From contig CAZYJD010000004.1 in NCBI GenBank assembly GCA_964647785.1, positions 1 through 64,000 on the forward strand: 64,000 nucleotides of DNA, in the 5' to 3' direction. The notes beneath the pieces were generated by a model. It was not told where the DNA came from. It saw only the letters and a program-made list of their open reading frames with translations, and searched no databases. The stretch comes from CAZYJD01 sp964647785. GTDB lineage: Bacteria > Bacteroidota > Bacteroidia > NS11-12g > UBA9320. The position numbers and the translations under genes were made by a program. Of the stretch, positions 25,119-33,952 are shown in pieces; within the stretch, counting starts at the first letter, position 1, and every line of letters begins with the position of its first letter.

Positions 25119-26084
25119 TTAACCTTCATCCGATTTGAACACATTGCGGTAAACCCATTTTTTCCCCCAGTTATCCAATTCTTCGGCGGTCCATAATTCG
25201 GGATAGAAAATACGTTTCTGGAATCGGGGCGGCAGGTATTTCTGCCAATTCGTACCACCGGTAGCTGCAATATCTTCCGGGTCGCGTGCCAGGTAGCGAA
25301 CAGCTGTTTTGTAATGGGCAAGGGGCCAGTTCACATTCACGTTTAAATCAAGTGCCTGTAGTGCCTGTTCAATTTCGGCGTCTTTTTGCCCCAATTGTTG
25401 GTACTTATCCCAAAGGGTTTTCCCTTGCAAATCTTTGGCTGTTTCCAGAAAAGAGGTGTTGTATTTCTGCTCAAACATCTCCAAGGTGAGCGTTTTTTTG
25501 CCGCTGGCCAATTCGGTGGCTCCGGCTTGCCAATAGATGTAGTTGAACATCTCTGCGATGTCTGATGACGCATCGAATTGATGGCGGTGATCTTTGTCCA
25601 CCAAACGGATAAACGGGGTGGCATAGATCTCCACAATGCGGTATTGGGCACTTTGAAACCCACTGGCGGGAAGCAGGGCCATGCGGAATTGGAGAAATTG
25701 CTCGGGTTCCATCCCTTCCGACATGATGTCGAAACTCTGCGTAAGGGCATCGAAATACCGGTTGATGCGCAGAATCCTCATTTTTAGCTCCGCTGCATCC
25801 ACTGCCCGATCGGTGCAGATTTGCTTTTGTTCATGCAAGATCATGCGGAAGTAAAGCTCCGTAATCTGATGGTAGATGATGAAGATGAGTTCATCCGGGA
25901 AAGCGGTCTTCGGTTTCTGCAAGGTAAGCAGGGTGTCGAGGTGAATGTAATCCCAGTAAGGGGTGTATTCCGTGTACAGCAATCCTTCGAGATAGGAGCT
26001 CAAATCCTGGCCCGAAAGCGCGTATTTGTCTTTCAGTTTTTCTACCAGTTCTGCGATTTCGGGTTGTAGTATTTGCTTGTTCAT
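25119..26084 (-). CDS. kynA: Tryptophan 2,3-dioxygenase
   Basis: This haem enzyme opens the indole ring of tryptophan to N-formylkynurenine, the first step of the kynurenine pathway. The 321-residue sequence has the family signature blocks: FIIYHQITELYF with the substrate-side residues, ASGFQSAQYR, then ATGGTNWQKYLPPRFQKRIFYP near the C-terminus. The length is at the long end for bacterial TDO. It starts 3 bases after the stop of the rmlC-like gene, so the two are probably co-transcribed. Other kynurenine genes are not in the window, apart from the RidA/aminomuconate-deaminase-like gene 11 kb away. Confidence 0.93.
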   Translation of the reverse strand: MNKQILQPEIAELVEKLKDKYALSGQDLSSYLEGLLYTEYTPYWDYIHLDTLLTLQKPKTAFPDELIFIIYHQITELYFRMILHEQKQICTDRAVDAAELKMRILRINRYFDALTQSFDIMSEGMEPEQFLQFRMALLPASGFQSAQYRIVEIYATPFIRLVDKDHRHQFDASSDIAEMFNYIYWQAGATELASGKKTLTLEMFEQKYNTSFLETAKDLQGKTLWDKYQQLGQKDAEIEQALQALDLNVNVNWPLAHYKTAVRYLARDPEDIAATGGTNWQKYLPPRFQKRIFYPELWTAEELDNWGKKWVYRNVFKSDEG

Positions 26085-26087
26085 GCG

Positions 26088-26633
26088 TTAAAACGGACTT
26101 TGAAATTGTTCGAAGGAGGGATAATTGAGGTCTTTGGCTGAGAGTAGAGGGTTATCAAAACCCCAGTCAATTCCCAATGCTGGGTCGTTCCACATCAGTC
26201 CGCCTTCAGAAGCTTTGTTGTACACCTCGGTGCATTTGTACAAAAAGAGGGTGTTGTCTTCCAGGGTCACAAAGCCATGGGCAAATCCCGGAGGCACCCA
26301 TAACATTCGAAAATTTTCCTCGCTGAGTTCAATGCTGAAGTGTTTGCCGTAAGAGGGTGAAGCTTTTCGGATGTCTACAATCACATCCAGCACACGCCCG
26401 CTCACCACCCGCACCAGCTTGCCTTGCGCATGGGGAGGCGATTGAAAATGTAGGCCGCGCAACACCCCTTTAGAAGATTTACTCTGATTGTCTTGCCTGA
26501 AACGGATGGGCAGCGAAGCCAGCGAAAAGGCAATTTCATTGTAACTTTCGTAAAAATATCCCCTTGAATCACCAAACACCTGAGGTTCAATGATCAAAGG
26601 GCCTTCGATATGGGGGAGCTTCTCGATCTTCAC
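26088..26633 (-). CDS. rfbC: dTDP-4-dehydrorhamnose 3,5-epimerase
   Basis: The 181-residue cupin epimerises dTDP-4-keto-6-deoxyglucose at C3 and C5, on the way to dTDP-rhamnose for surface polysaccharides. Family motifs are FGDSRGYFYESYN, the catalytic His in GVLRGLHFQ, VVSGRVLDVIVDIRKASPSYG and WVPPGFAHGFVTL. The start is a GTG (26633); no ATG lies near. The other rml genes are absent here. The unusual neighbour is the tryptophan dioxygenase gene 3 bases downstream. Confidence 0.93.
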   Translation of the reverse strand: MKIEKLPHIEGPLIIEPQVFGDSRGYFYESYNEIAFSLASLPIRFRQDNQSKSSKGVLRGLHFQSPPHAQGKLVRVVSGRVLDVIVDIRKASPSYGKHFSIELSEENFRMLWVPPGFAHGFVTLEDNTLFLYKCTEVYNKASEGGLMWNDPALGIDWGFDNPLLSAKDLNYPSFEQFQSPF

Positions 26634-26730
26634 TGCACTAAATTTTCAGAGCTGACAAATTTGGTAAAACTTTGCAGAATCTGTGAATTAAAGGAGGATG
26701 ATAATTCCCCGATTTTCCCAACCTCCTTGC

Positions 26731-26738
26731 TAATTTTG
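26731..26738 (+). promoter_or_regulatory. Candidate -7 element of pcrA
   Basis: TAATTTTG matches TAnnTTTG and ends 9 nt before the ATG at 26748. Confidence 0.5.
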
Positions 26739-26747
26739 ACGAGATTA

Positions 26748-29048
26748 ATGAATAAACAAAGCGCATATCTTGCCGAACTGAACCATGCTCAGCAACAGGC
26801 AGTGGTAAATACAGAAGGGCCTGTGATGATTATTGCCGGTGCTGGTTCCGGCAAAACAAGGGTGCTTACCTACCGCATTGCCTACCTGATGGAAAATGGG
26901 GTGGATCCCTTCAATATTCTCGCCCTCACTTTCACCAACAAAGCCGCCAAAGAAATGCGGGAGCGGATTGAAAAAGTGGTGGGCTCAGAGGCGAGGAACT
27001 TATGGATGGGTACTTTCCACTCGGTCTTTGCGCGCATTCTGAGGGCTGAAGCAGATAAACTGGGCTATCCCACCAATTTCACCATCTACGATACCGACGA
27101 TAGCAAGAGTCTGATCAAGGCCATTGTAAAAGAGTTCAACCTCGATGATAAGGTGTACAAGCCGGGGGTGATCCTTTCGCGAATTTCCAGCGCTAAAAAC
27201 AATCTCATTACAGCAGCGGCCTATGAAAGCGCTTCTGAACTTACTTCTTATGATGCCTCAACCGGTCGGCCACACATCAGCGATATTTTTAAGGCCTATT
27301 CGGAAAGGTGTTTCCGTGCCGGGGCCATGGATTTCGATGACATATTACTCAATACCTACAAGCTCCTCAATAAATTCCCCGATGTGCTCAACCGCTACCA
27401 ACATCGCTTTCGATACCTGATGGTGGATGAGTATCAAGATACCAACCACTGCCAGTACATGATCATCAAACGTCTGGCAGCAGTGCATGAAAATATTTGT
27501 GTGGTGGGCGATGATGCCCAAAGCATCTATTCGTTCCGTGGGGCAAACATTCGCAACATTCTGTCATTTGAACAGGATTATCCCGATTTAAAGGTATTTA
27601 AGCTGGAACAAAACTACCGCTCAACCAAAGTGATTGTTGAAGCGGCAGGAAGCGTCATCAGCCGTAATAAAGAACAGCTCGATAAAAAAGTATGGACCCA
27701 GAATGATGAAGGGGAGAAAATAAATCTCATGCGCGCTGTGACCGATAACGAAGAGGGAAAGCTCATAGCTCAAAGCATCTTTGAAGAGAAGATGAAGAAC
27801 CAGCTTCACAACAGTGCATTCGCCATTTTATATCGCACCAATGCGCAGTCGCGAAGCCTTGAAGAAGCCCTGAGAAAGCAAAACATTCCCTACCGAATTT
27901 ACGGGGGCACCTCTTTCTATCAGCGCAAAGAAATCAGGGATATGATTGCCTATTTGCGCCTCATCATCAACCCGCAAGATGAAGAAGCACTCAAGCGAAT
28001 CATCAATTACCCCACCAGGGGCATCGGCAACACCACCCTTGATCGGCTCATTCTGCTGGCCAATCAATTCAAGTGCAGCGTGTGGGATATCATAGAAAAC
28101 GCGCATGCCCATGCCGAGCTGAAAACAGCCGTTAAAAAGCTGCAAAATTTTGCCACGATGATGAATAGTTTCAGGGCTTTGGCGGAACAGAACAACGCCT
28201 ATGAGGTGGCCATGCATGTGGCAAGACAAACCACCCTTTTGAAAACACTCAATGAAGACAAAACAGTTGAAGGCATCAGCAGATATGAAAACCTGGTAGA
28301 ATTGCTGAACGGGGTAAAAGAATTCGTAGAGGACGATGAGAGCGAGCTGGAGAAATCGCTATCGAATTACCTGCAAGATATTGCCTTGCTTACCGATGCC
28401 GACCGGCAGGACGACGATACGGATAAAGTAAGCCTGATGACCGTGCATGCGGCAAAGGGGCTTGAGTTTCCACATGTCTATATCACCGGCCTTGAAGAAA
28501 ATCTTTTCCCTTCACAAATGAGCCTGGGAGATCGTTCACAGCTGGAAGAAGAAAGACGTTTGTTTTATGTGGCCATTACACGTGCTGAGAAGAAACTGAA
28601 CCTCTCCTTCGCCACCAGCAGGTTTCGTTTTGGCACCCTTTTGCCTTGCGAGGCGAGTCGTTTCATCGAAGAGATCGACCCCTCTTACCTAAAAATGGAC
28701 CCTCGAATGTTAAAGTCGCAGAGCCGTTCTCCACTCGAACAAAGAAACCATGGAGGCAATCGCTCGGGCCTTCGGTGGTCGGGTCCTCAGCAACGCAGCT
28801 CAAACAGCGATAGCTACAAAAAGAGCTACACCCCACAAAGGCCAAAGCCAGCAGCCATCCCCGATTTTAAACCCGAAGCGGTGAGCGATTTAGAGGTTGG
28901 GCAAAAAATAGAACACCAACGCTTCGGTAAAGGAGTGGTTACGGCAGTAGAGGGTCTGCCCGAAAACCGCAAGGCCAGTGTGAATTTTGAGCAATTTGGC
29001 GATAAAATGTTGGTGCTTAAGTTTGCAAAGCTGCGCCTGATACCATGA
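26748..29048 (+). CDS. pcrA: ATP-dependent DNA helicase PcrA/UvrD
   Basis: The 766-residue protein is a superfamily 1A 3'-5' helicase for nucleotide excision and mismatch repair and for clearing RecA. Visible motifs are the Q motif NHAQQQAV, Walker A AGAGSGKT (residues 30-37), TFTNKAAKEMRER, Walker B VDEYQDT, GDDAQSIYSFRGA, LEQNYRS, YGGTSFYQRKE, MTVHAAKGLEF and the C-terminal FYVAITRAEK. A disordered Ser/Arg-rich linker (about 650-710) leads to a Tudor-like end (VGQKIEHQRFGKGVVTAVEG), which contacts RNA polymerase in PcrA. The ATG at 26748 is chosen because the longer frame reads through the promoter of the opposite rfbC gene. Confidence 0.95.
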   Translation: MNKQSAYLAELNHAQQQAVVNTEGPVMIIAGAGSGKTRVLTYRIAYLMENGVDPFNILALTFTNKAAKEMRERIEKVVGSEARNLWMGTFHSVFARILRAEADKLGYPTNFTIYDTDDSKSLIKAIVKEFNLDDKVYKPGVILSRISSAKNNLITAAAYESASELTSYDASTGRPHISDIFKAYSERCFRAGAMDFDDILLNTYKLLNKFPDVLNRYQHRFRYLMVDEYQDTNHCQYMIIKRLAAVHENICVVGDDAQSIYSFRGANIRNILSFEQDYPDLKVFKLEQNYRSTKVIVEAAGSVISRNKEQLDKKVWTQNDEGEKINLMRAVTDNEEGKLIAQSIFEEKMKNQLHNSAFAILYRTNAQSRSLEEALRKQNIPYRIYGGTSFYQRKEIRDMIAYLRLIINPQDEEALKRIINYPTRGIGNTTLDRLILLANQFKCSVWDIIENAHAHAELKTAVKKLQNFATMMNSFRALAEQNNAYEVAMHVARQTTLLKTLNEDKTVEGISRYENLVELLNGVKEFVEDDESELEKSLSNYLQDIALLTDADRQDDDTDKVSLMTVHAAKGLEFPHVYITGLEENLFPSQMSLGDRSQLEEERRLFYVAITRAEKKLNLSFATSRFRFGTLLPCEASRFIEEIDPSYLKMDPRMLKSQSRSPLEQRNHGGNRSGLRWSGPQQRSSNSDSYKKSYTPQRPKPAAIPDFKPEAVSDLEVGQKIEHQRFGKGVVTAVEGLPENRKASVNFEQFGDKMLVLKFAKLRLIP

Positions 29049-29051
29049 TGC

Positions 29052-30473
29052 ATGAAGCCTGAAGAACTCACCCGCAAACTGGGCAAAAGACTGGAAGTTA
29101 CCAGCTCGTGGCATGTGTACGCTTATTCAGCGCTCACGGGCTTACTGGTTGGGGTGGCAGCCATTGGTTTCAGTTATGTACTCGATCTGGTAATTGACTG
29201 GGTGCGAAGCCAGCACCAGCAAAAAGTGGTGTTCGAACAGAGCTTCCAACAGAGCTTTAGCAAGGTGTTTTATCAAGATTTTTGGATGCGCCCACGGGTG
29301 TGGTTGCTATTGCTCTTGCCAACATTAGGGGGCTTGCTCGCAGGCATCGCCGCCAATTTCCTGGCCAAGGAAACCCTGGGCATTGGCATGGATTATCTCA
29401 TCAACAGTTTTCACCGGCGCGATGGCCATTTGAGAAGACGGTATCCGGTGGTGCGCACCATTGCCACCTTGTTTACCATTGGCACCGGCGGAAGTGCCGG
29501 TCGCGAAGGCCCAATCTCTCAAATTGGGGCGGGACTGGGCGTGATTATCGCAGATGTATTCAAAGCCGGAAGCCGCGCAAGGCGAACCCTTTTATTGGCA
29601 GGGGCAAGCGCAGGACTGGGGGCAGTGTTTAAGGCACCTCTGGGTGGCGCACTCACAACGGTGGAAATGGTGTACAAAGAAGATATAGAAAGTGAAGCCG
29701 TTATTCCATGTTTCATTTCTTCGGTGGTGGCATTTTTGATTTACACCGGCTATTCGGGTACAGAGAAACTCTACCATGTGGGGCGCGTGGCCTTTTTGCA
29801 TGTGGAGGAGTTGCTGTTTTACATTTTACTGGGCTTGCTGTGTTTTGCCTATGGCTACCTTTTGATCAAGGGCTATCAGGATACCCGCAACCTCATTCGA
29901 AGATTTCATGTGCCCGGTTGGATTAAGCCCGCTTTTGGTGGACTGCTGGTGGGGGTAATTTCGCTGTTCTTCTTTGAAATCACTGGCATTGGAGAGGATT
30001 ATATTCAATTGATTTTTGAAGGCAATTTGCCCGGCTATTTTGGCGCCGAAGCATGGCAAGTGGCGCTCGCTTTTTTACTCATCGCACTCATTAAGGTGAT
30101 TGCAACCACCCTAACATTGGGCACAGGTGGCTCGGGCGGTGTTTTTGGACCCTCCTTGTTTATCGGTGGCATGTTGGGTGCTGCAGTGGGCACCTTGGCA
30201 CAATACGTTTATCCCGAATCTGAAATTTTTGTTTCATCCTACATCATGGTGGGCATGGGGGCTTTTTATGCTGGCTTGGCCAGTGCCAGTTTGGCCGGAA
30301 TCATTATGATCTGTGAAATCACCGGGAATTACCTGCTCTTGCCTCCGCTTATTTTGGCAACAGTTTTTACGAGAATACTCTCCAACAGAAAGTCATTACT
30401 GAAAAGCAAAGAAAAGAATCGTTTTACCACGCCTGCTCATCGGGCCGACAGGTTGCAGGCCGATCACGCCTGA
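29052..30473 (+). CDS. ClC family chloride channel/transporter
   Basis: This 473-residue membrane protein carries the ClC fold. The first signature GTGGSAGREGPISQIGAGLG contains the gating glutamate in GREGP. The second is LGTGGSGGVFGPSLFIGGMLG, with a PLGGALTTVEM helix between them. The usual GSGIP anion filter is GTGGSAG-type here and the external proton glutamate of exchangers is not evident, so channel or exchanger mode is open. No cytoplasmic CBS domain follows, giving a short form. It starts 3 bases after pcrA stops and its 3' end overlaps the convergent hypothetical gene by 10 bases. Confidence 0.9.
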   Translation: MKPEELTRKLGKRLEVTSSWHVYAYSALTGLLVGVAAIGFSYVLDLVIDWVRSQHQQKVVFEQSFQQSFSKVFYQDFWMRPRVWLLLLLPTLGGLLAGIAANFLAKETLGIGMDYLINSFHRRDGHLRRRYPVVRTIATLFTIGTGGSAGREGPISQIGAGLGVIIADVFKAGSRARRTLLLAGASAGLGAVFKAPLGGALTTVEMVYKEDIESEAVIPCFISSVVAFLIYTGYSGTEKLYHVGRVAFLHVEELLFYILLGLLCFAYGYLLIKGYQDTRNLIRRFHVPGWIKPAFGGLLVGVISLFFFEITGIGEDYIQLIFEGNLPGYFGAEAWQVALAFLLIALIKVIATTLTLGTGGSGGVFGPSLFIGGMLGAAVGTLAQYVYPESEIFVSSYIMVGMGAFYAGLASASLAGIIMICEITGNYLLLPPLILATVFTRILSNRKSLLKSKEKNRFTTPAHRADRLQADHA

Positions 30474-30958
30474 AATTGCTCGCGAATAACCGACCACAAT
30501 TTCCGCTTCAGGGCACTGCTTCGGTCGTTTTCAACTTCGCGCAATGAGTGGCTAAAGAGCAGCTTGATTTCGTTTCTTTGAATGATTTGATAGCGATCTC
30601 CTTGCAGCCCAAAATCAGAAGGCGCATAGCCCCAGATGATCAGTCCGCCGGCTTTTTGTTCAAGGGCATATTGAATCAAGGCTTCCAGTTCGGGTTTGAG
30701 CATTTCAGTTTCAGCCGTTCCACTGCGCAGCCTGCCAATGGCTTGAAGTATCTTTTCATAAAAACGCTGCTCGTTTCTATCCGTACTCTGATGAAATACA
30801 CTCGCCAATTTGAGAGGGGCATTTTCCTTGTCGGGCGCAGTTGCAGGCTGTTTCTTCTCAGGCGCTTTCGCAGCTACCTCTGTTTGCACTTCAAAGGGGA
30901 AATATATCTCCTCTTCGTAAAACAATTCAAAAGGATCGGCAATACTTTCTTCGGTCAT
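30464..30958 (-). CDS. Conserved hypothetical protein
   Basis: The 164-residue soluble protein has an acidic N-terminus (EEEIYFPFEVQ), a Lys/Pro-rich low-complexity linker (about 28-46), and a C-terminal alpha/beta part. Within this are GGLIIWGYAPSDFGLQGD and HSLREVENDRSSALKRKLW. I do not recognise the family, and no catalytic motif is obvious. The last 10 bases overlap the convergent ClC gene. Confidence 0.65.
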   Translation of the reverse strand: MTEESIADPFELFYEEEIYFPFEVQTEVAAKAPEKKQPATAPDKENAPLKLASVFHQSTDRNEQRFYEKILQAIGRLRSGTAETEMLKPELEALIQYALEQKAGGLIIWGYAPSDFGLQGDRYQIIQRNEIKLLFSHSLREVENDRSSALKRKLWSVIREQFQA

Positions 30959-30981
30959 TCGTGAACTAGGTCTTAGGCTCT

Positions 30982-30989
30982 TAAATTTG
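30982..30989 (+). promoter_or_regulatory. Candidate -7 element of ilvE
   Basis: TAAATTTG matches TAnnTTTG and lies 57 nt upstream of the ilvE ATG, giving a leader of ordinary length. Confidence 0.45.
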
Positions 30990-31046
30990 CAGCATCATTT
31001 ATCTGGGGGTCTCTCTTGATGCTCAGAAAAGTTCAAAAATATACAT

Positions 31047-32111
31047 ATGGCAGAAATTCAGATTACCAAAAAGCAGATATCAGGCATAGGAGCTGTTGAT
31101 TTCAGTAACATCCCTTTTGGGAAGGTATTTGCCGATCACCTGTTCATCGTTGATTATGAAGATGGGAAATGGTGCAATGCGCGCATTCAGCCTTATGGCC
31201 CTCTATCGCTTTCGCCTTCACTCTCGTGCATGCATTATGGCCAAGCCATTTTCGAGGGGATGAAGGCGCAGAAATCGCCCAATGGTGAAATACTGCTCTA
31301 TCGCCCTGAGGAGAATTGGAAACGCCTGAACCGCTCTGCCCAGCGAATGTGCATGCCAGAATTGCCGCTTGAGTATTTTAGGGAAGGCTTGAAAAAACTA
31401 CTTGAACTGGATGCCGATTGGGTGCCTGCTGATCCGGAAGGGGCTTTGTACATACGTCCGTTCATGATTGGTACGGATGACTACCTGGGCGTGAAGCCTT
31501 CTTCACGTTACAGCTTCATGATTTACAGTTGTCCGGTTGGGGCCTATTACAGTGAACCGCTTCGCATTCGCGTGGAAACCAAATTTGTACGAGCGGCAAA
31601 AGGTGGTGTAGGGGCTGCCAAAGCTGCCGGCAATTATGCAGCAGCGATGTACCCGGCAAGTTTAGCACAAGAGAAAGGGTATCATCAGTTGCTGTGGACC
31701 GATGCCCTCGAGCATCGCTACATTGAAGAGTTGGGTACGTCGAACTTTTTTGCGTTGATTGGCAATGAATTGATTACCCCTGCCCTTGATGGAACCATAC
31801 TGGAGGGGATTACCCGTGAAAGCATCATTGAATTGGCGCGCGCTAAAGGCATTGCCGTTCAGGAACGCCCACTGGAAGTTGCTGAGCTTTTAAAAGCAGC
31901 AGAACAATCTCAACTGAAGGAGGCCTTCGCTACTGGAACTGCCGCCACCATCGCTCCAATCGCACTTATTAGCATTGGCGATAAAGATATTGAGCTGCCC
32001 ACTGGTGAAGGAACACGCAGCCATGAACTGGGAAACCTGCTGAAAAAGATTAAAACCGGTGCAATGAGCGATGACTTTGGTTGGACCATCGAGGCTGGTT
32101 CGTGGAACTGA
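31047..32111 (+). CDS. ilvE: Branched-chain amino acid aminotransferase
   Basis: The 354-residue class IV PLP enzyme interconverts leucine, isoleucine and valine with their keto acids, using glutamate. The PLP-binding lysine is K192 in GVGAAKAAGNYAA. Other family blocks are LHYGQAIFEGMKAQ-like CMHYGQAIFEGMKA, YIRPFMIGTD, and YIEELGTSNFF. The length fits the BCAT type II subgroup. It is a single gene, upstream of a convergent gene; a hairpin at 32605-32644 could be its delayed terminator. Confidence 0.95.
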   Translation: MAEIQITKKQISGIGAVDFSNIPFGKVFADHLFIVDYEDGKWCNARIQPYGPLSLSPSLSCMHYGQAIFEGMKAQKSPNGEILLYRPEENWKRLNRSAQRMCMPELPLEYFREGLKKLLELDADWVPADPEGALYIRPFMIGTDDYLGVKPSSRYSFMIYSCPVGAYYSEPLRIRVETKFVRAAKGGVGAAKAAGNYAAAMYPASLAQEKGYHQLLWTDALEHRYIEELGTSNFFALIGNELITPALDGTILEGITRESIIELARAKGIAVQERPLEVAELLKAAEQSQLKEAFATGTAATIAPIALISIGDKDIELPTGEGTRSHELGNLLKKIKTGAMSDDFGWTIEAGSWN

Positions 32112-32120
32112 TGCCCCGAT

Positions 32121-32585
32121 TTACCAAGTGTGATCAATGATGATGCGCCAGCCCTCTTCTGGGAAGTATTTCCAAATCAATGAGAAGTAGCCCGAACGAA
32201 AGCTATCTTGTTGGTGCACCACCCACTGCCCCGTGGTATGATACAATTGGTTGCCCAGTGCCCGGTACTCGTCCGTCTTAAACTCAAGTCGCCCCATGGC
32301 TTCCTTATTTGGGAATGCTCTTTGGTAATTTTCTAAAACACGATCCCAACCTCGGTTTACTCCTTTGATTGTGATGAATTGCAAGCGGTCGCTATTCCAG
32401 TAGTATTTCATGAAGCCTTCGATGTCTCCTTCATTCCAACTGTTTAGTTGCTGTTTGAAACAAGCTGCAATGGCTGCGCTGTCAGCGGCGTTATTGGGCT
32501 GATCAGAACTGTGCGATTTGTTGCGGGTGCAGGCCGCTGAAAACATAATCATCACTGCCAAACTTAAAATAGCGTTTAATTTCAT
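32121..32585 (-). CDS. NTF2-like (DUF4440) lipoprotein
   Basis: The 154-residue product has a lipoprotein signal peptide ending FSAAC (Cys19). The rest fits the cone-shaped NTF2/SnoaL fold: CFKQQLNSWNEGDIEGFMKYYW, then LQFITIKGVNRGWDRVLENYQRAFP, and the last strand EGWRIIIDHTW. The family includes many ligand-binding and some enzymatic proteins, so no function can be assigned. TATATTCG, one mismatch from the -7 consensus, lies 4 nt upstream of the ATG. Confidence 0.78.
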   Translation of the reverse strand: MKLNAILSLAVMIMFSAACTRNKSHSSDQPNNAADSAAIAACFKQQLNSWNEGDIEGFMKYYWNSDRLQFITIKGVNRGWDRVLENYQRAFPNKEAMGRLEFKTDEYRALGNQLYHTTGQWVVHQQDSFRSGYFSLIWKYFPEEGWRIIIDHTW

Positions 32586-32604
32586 GTCCCGAATATAAGA
32601 GCGG

Positions 32605-32644
32605 GTTCCATAAGTTTAACAATTCCTTATGATGGAACTTTTTT
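32605..32644 (+). terminator. Terminator-like hairpin
   Basis: GTTCCAT (32605-32611) pairs with ATGGAAC (32632-32638), extended by AAG/CTT across a bulge, and is followed by six T. It is in the sense of ilvE but lies beyond the antisense DUF4440 gene. Confidence 0.4.
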
Positions 32645-32790
32645 CCCAAAATAGGAAATTGTAAAAATCATGAATTCCCTAAGTCGCTAAAATACAAGCG
32701 ATTAATAAACGTTCTTTCTTGGCATGATTACTGATATGAAGATGGCGTACCTCAGGGTACATTTTCATCATAAGTAGTAGTTTAGTATTT

Positions 32791-32798
32791 TATCTTTG
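32791..32798 (+). promoter_or_regulatory. Candidate -7 element of the OmpA-domain gene
   Basis: TATCTTTG is a perfect TAnnTTTG. The expected start of transcription is near 32804, just where the following hairpin begins. Confidence 0.5.
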
Positions 32799-32803
32799 AG
32801 TTT

Positions 32804-32839
32804 TGAATCCCGGGGTAGTAGCCGGGATTCATTTTTTTT
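32804..32839 (+). terminator. Terminator-like hairpin in the 5' leader of the OmpA-domain gene
   Basis: TGAATCCCGG (32804-32813) and CCGGGATTCA (32822-32831) form a perfect 10-bp stem with an 8-nt loop, followed by eight T. By form it is a strong intrinsic terminator. By position it lies directly behind a promoter element and 60 bases before the OmpA start, so it may act as an attenuator or as a 5' protective stem. Confidence 0.7.
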
Positions 32840-32899
32840 AGGGGAATTCGATCAAAGGTGCGTTTTTTGAATAAGCGAAATCAATTATCCCGCCTACTG

Positions 32900-33952
32900 A
32901 TGAAACCAACATTTCTAAGTTTTTTGCTCATCCTTGGCTCACTGAGCTTAATTGCCCAAGATTTTCGCACCTATCATTTCGATGTGTATTTCGATTCAGG
33001 CAAAGATGCAATAGACATGGATGCGGCCTCCAGCATCCGGCAGAAGATCATTGAACTGGGAAGCAGCAACATTCGCGAGGTTTATCTTTCAGGTCATGCC
33101 GATTCCGATTCGGATGATGACTTCAACAAGGCCCTCAGTCGCCGGCGTGCTGAGCACACCCGCAATTATCTGATGTCGCAAGGCGTACCTGAACGCATGA
33201 TTCAAATGAAGTCTTTTGGTGAAAGCATGCCCGTTTCTGATGACAAGCGCCTCAATAGAAGGGTGCAAATTACTTTTCTGTATGCCAATGAACTACCTGC
33301 ATCGAACGGACGCAATGTGGTGGTCATAGGCCGCGTGCAACACGGTCATACCGGTAAGAAAATGGGTGCCGATTACGCCATGGAGCAAGGGGGGCAAAAT
33401 CTGTTCGGCCAGTGCAGTCGCAAGGGTGAATTTTCACTCAAACTAGGCGTGAGCGACAATGCTCGCGTCATTGTGAGTAGGAATGGTTTTCTCAGCGATG
33501 TGAAAGAAGTTGATCCGAATCAACTTCGCAGAGCAAGCGATACCTTGTTTCTGAATTTTAAACTCTATCCCGTTCAAGTGGTGGAGAAGATTACCTTTAA
33601 AAATATCTACTTTTATACCGATAAGGATGTGCTGAAACCTGAAAGCATGACCGATTTACAGCGATTGCTTGTCATGCTCAAAAGCAATCAGGAATTGTAC
33701 ATTCAGATACAGGGGCATGTAAATTTCCCCATGTACCGTGAATTAACCCCAAGCCTGAAAATATGGAATCACGATTTATCACATCGGCGGGCCAAAGCAG
33801 TTTATGATTACCTGATAAAAAATGGAGTTGATCCTAGTCGCCTCAGTTATATCGGCCTAAGTAACACCCGCATGGTGCATCCGTATCCCAACAATCAGGC
33901 TGAAGCCGACAAAAACAAGCGGGTGGAAATCTGGAAAATGAAGAAAATTTAA
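32900..33952 (+). CDS. Secreted protein with two OmpA-like domains
   Basis: The 350-residue protein has a signal peptide (MKPTFLSFLLILGSLSLIAQ). An in-frame GTG at 32858 would spoil it, so the ATG at 32900 is used. Two OmpA_C-like domains follow. The first (about 25-130) has YFDSGKDAID, VYLSGHADSDSDDDFNKALSRRRA and LNRRVQITF. The second (about 240-350) has YFYTDKDVLKPESMTDLQRL, LSHRRAKAVYDYLIKNGVD and NKRVEIWKM. Such domains bind peptidoglycan. The second lacks the usual GHTD, with IQGHVNFP instead. A beta-rich linker joins them. Its stop shares TTAA with the stop of the convergent porin gene. Confidence 0.85.
   Translation: MKPTFLSFLLILGSLSLIAQDFRTYHFDVYFDSGKDAIDMDAASSIRQKIIELGSSNIREVYLSGHADSDSDDDFNKALSRRRAEHTRNYLMSQGVPERMIQMKSFGESMPVSDDKRLNRRVQITFLYANELPASNGRNVVVIGRVQHGHTGKKMGADYAMEQGGQNLFGQCSRKGEFSLKLGVSDNARVIVSRNGFLSDVKEVDPNQLRRASDTLFLNFKLYPVQVVEKITFKNIYFYTDKDVLKPESMTDLQRLLVMLKSNQELYIQIQGHVNFPMYRELTPSLKIWNHDLSHRRAKAVYDYLIKNGVDPSRLSYIGLSNTRMVHPYPNNQAEADKNKRVEIWKMKKI

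Larger units (their letters stand above)
32586..32899. other. Intergenic region with two hairpins and a promoter
   Basis: These 314 bases hold three structures: a GTTCCAT/ATGGAAC hairpin with a T run (32605-32644), a TATCTTTG promoter element (32791-32798) and a 10-bp terminator-like hairpin (32804-32839). The middle, 32645-32790, shows nothing I recognise. Confidence 0.55.
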
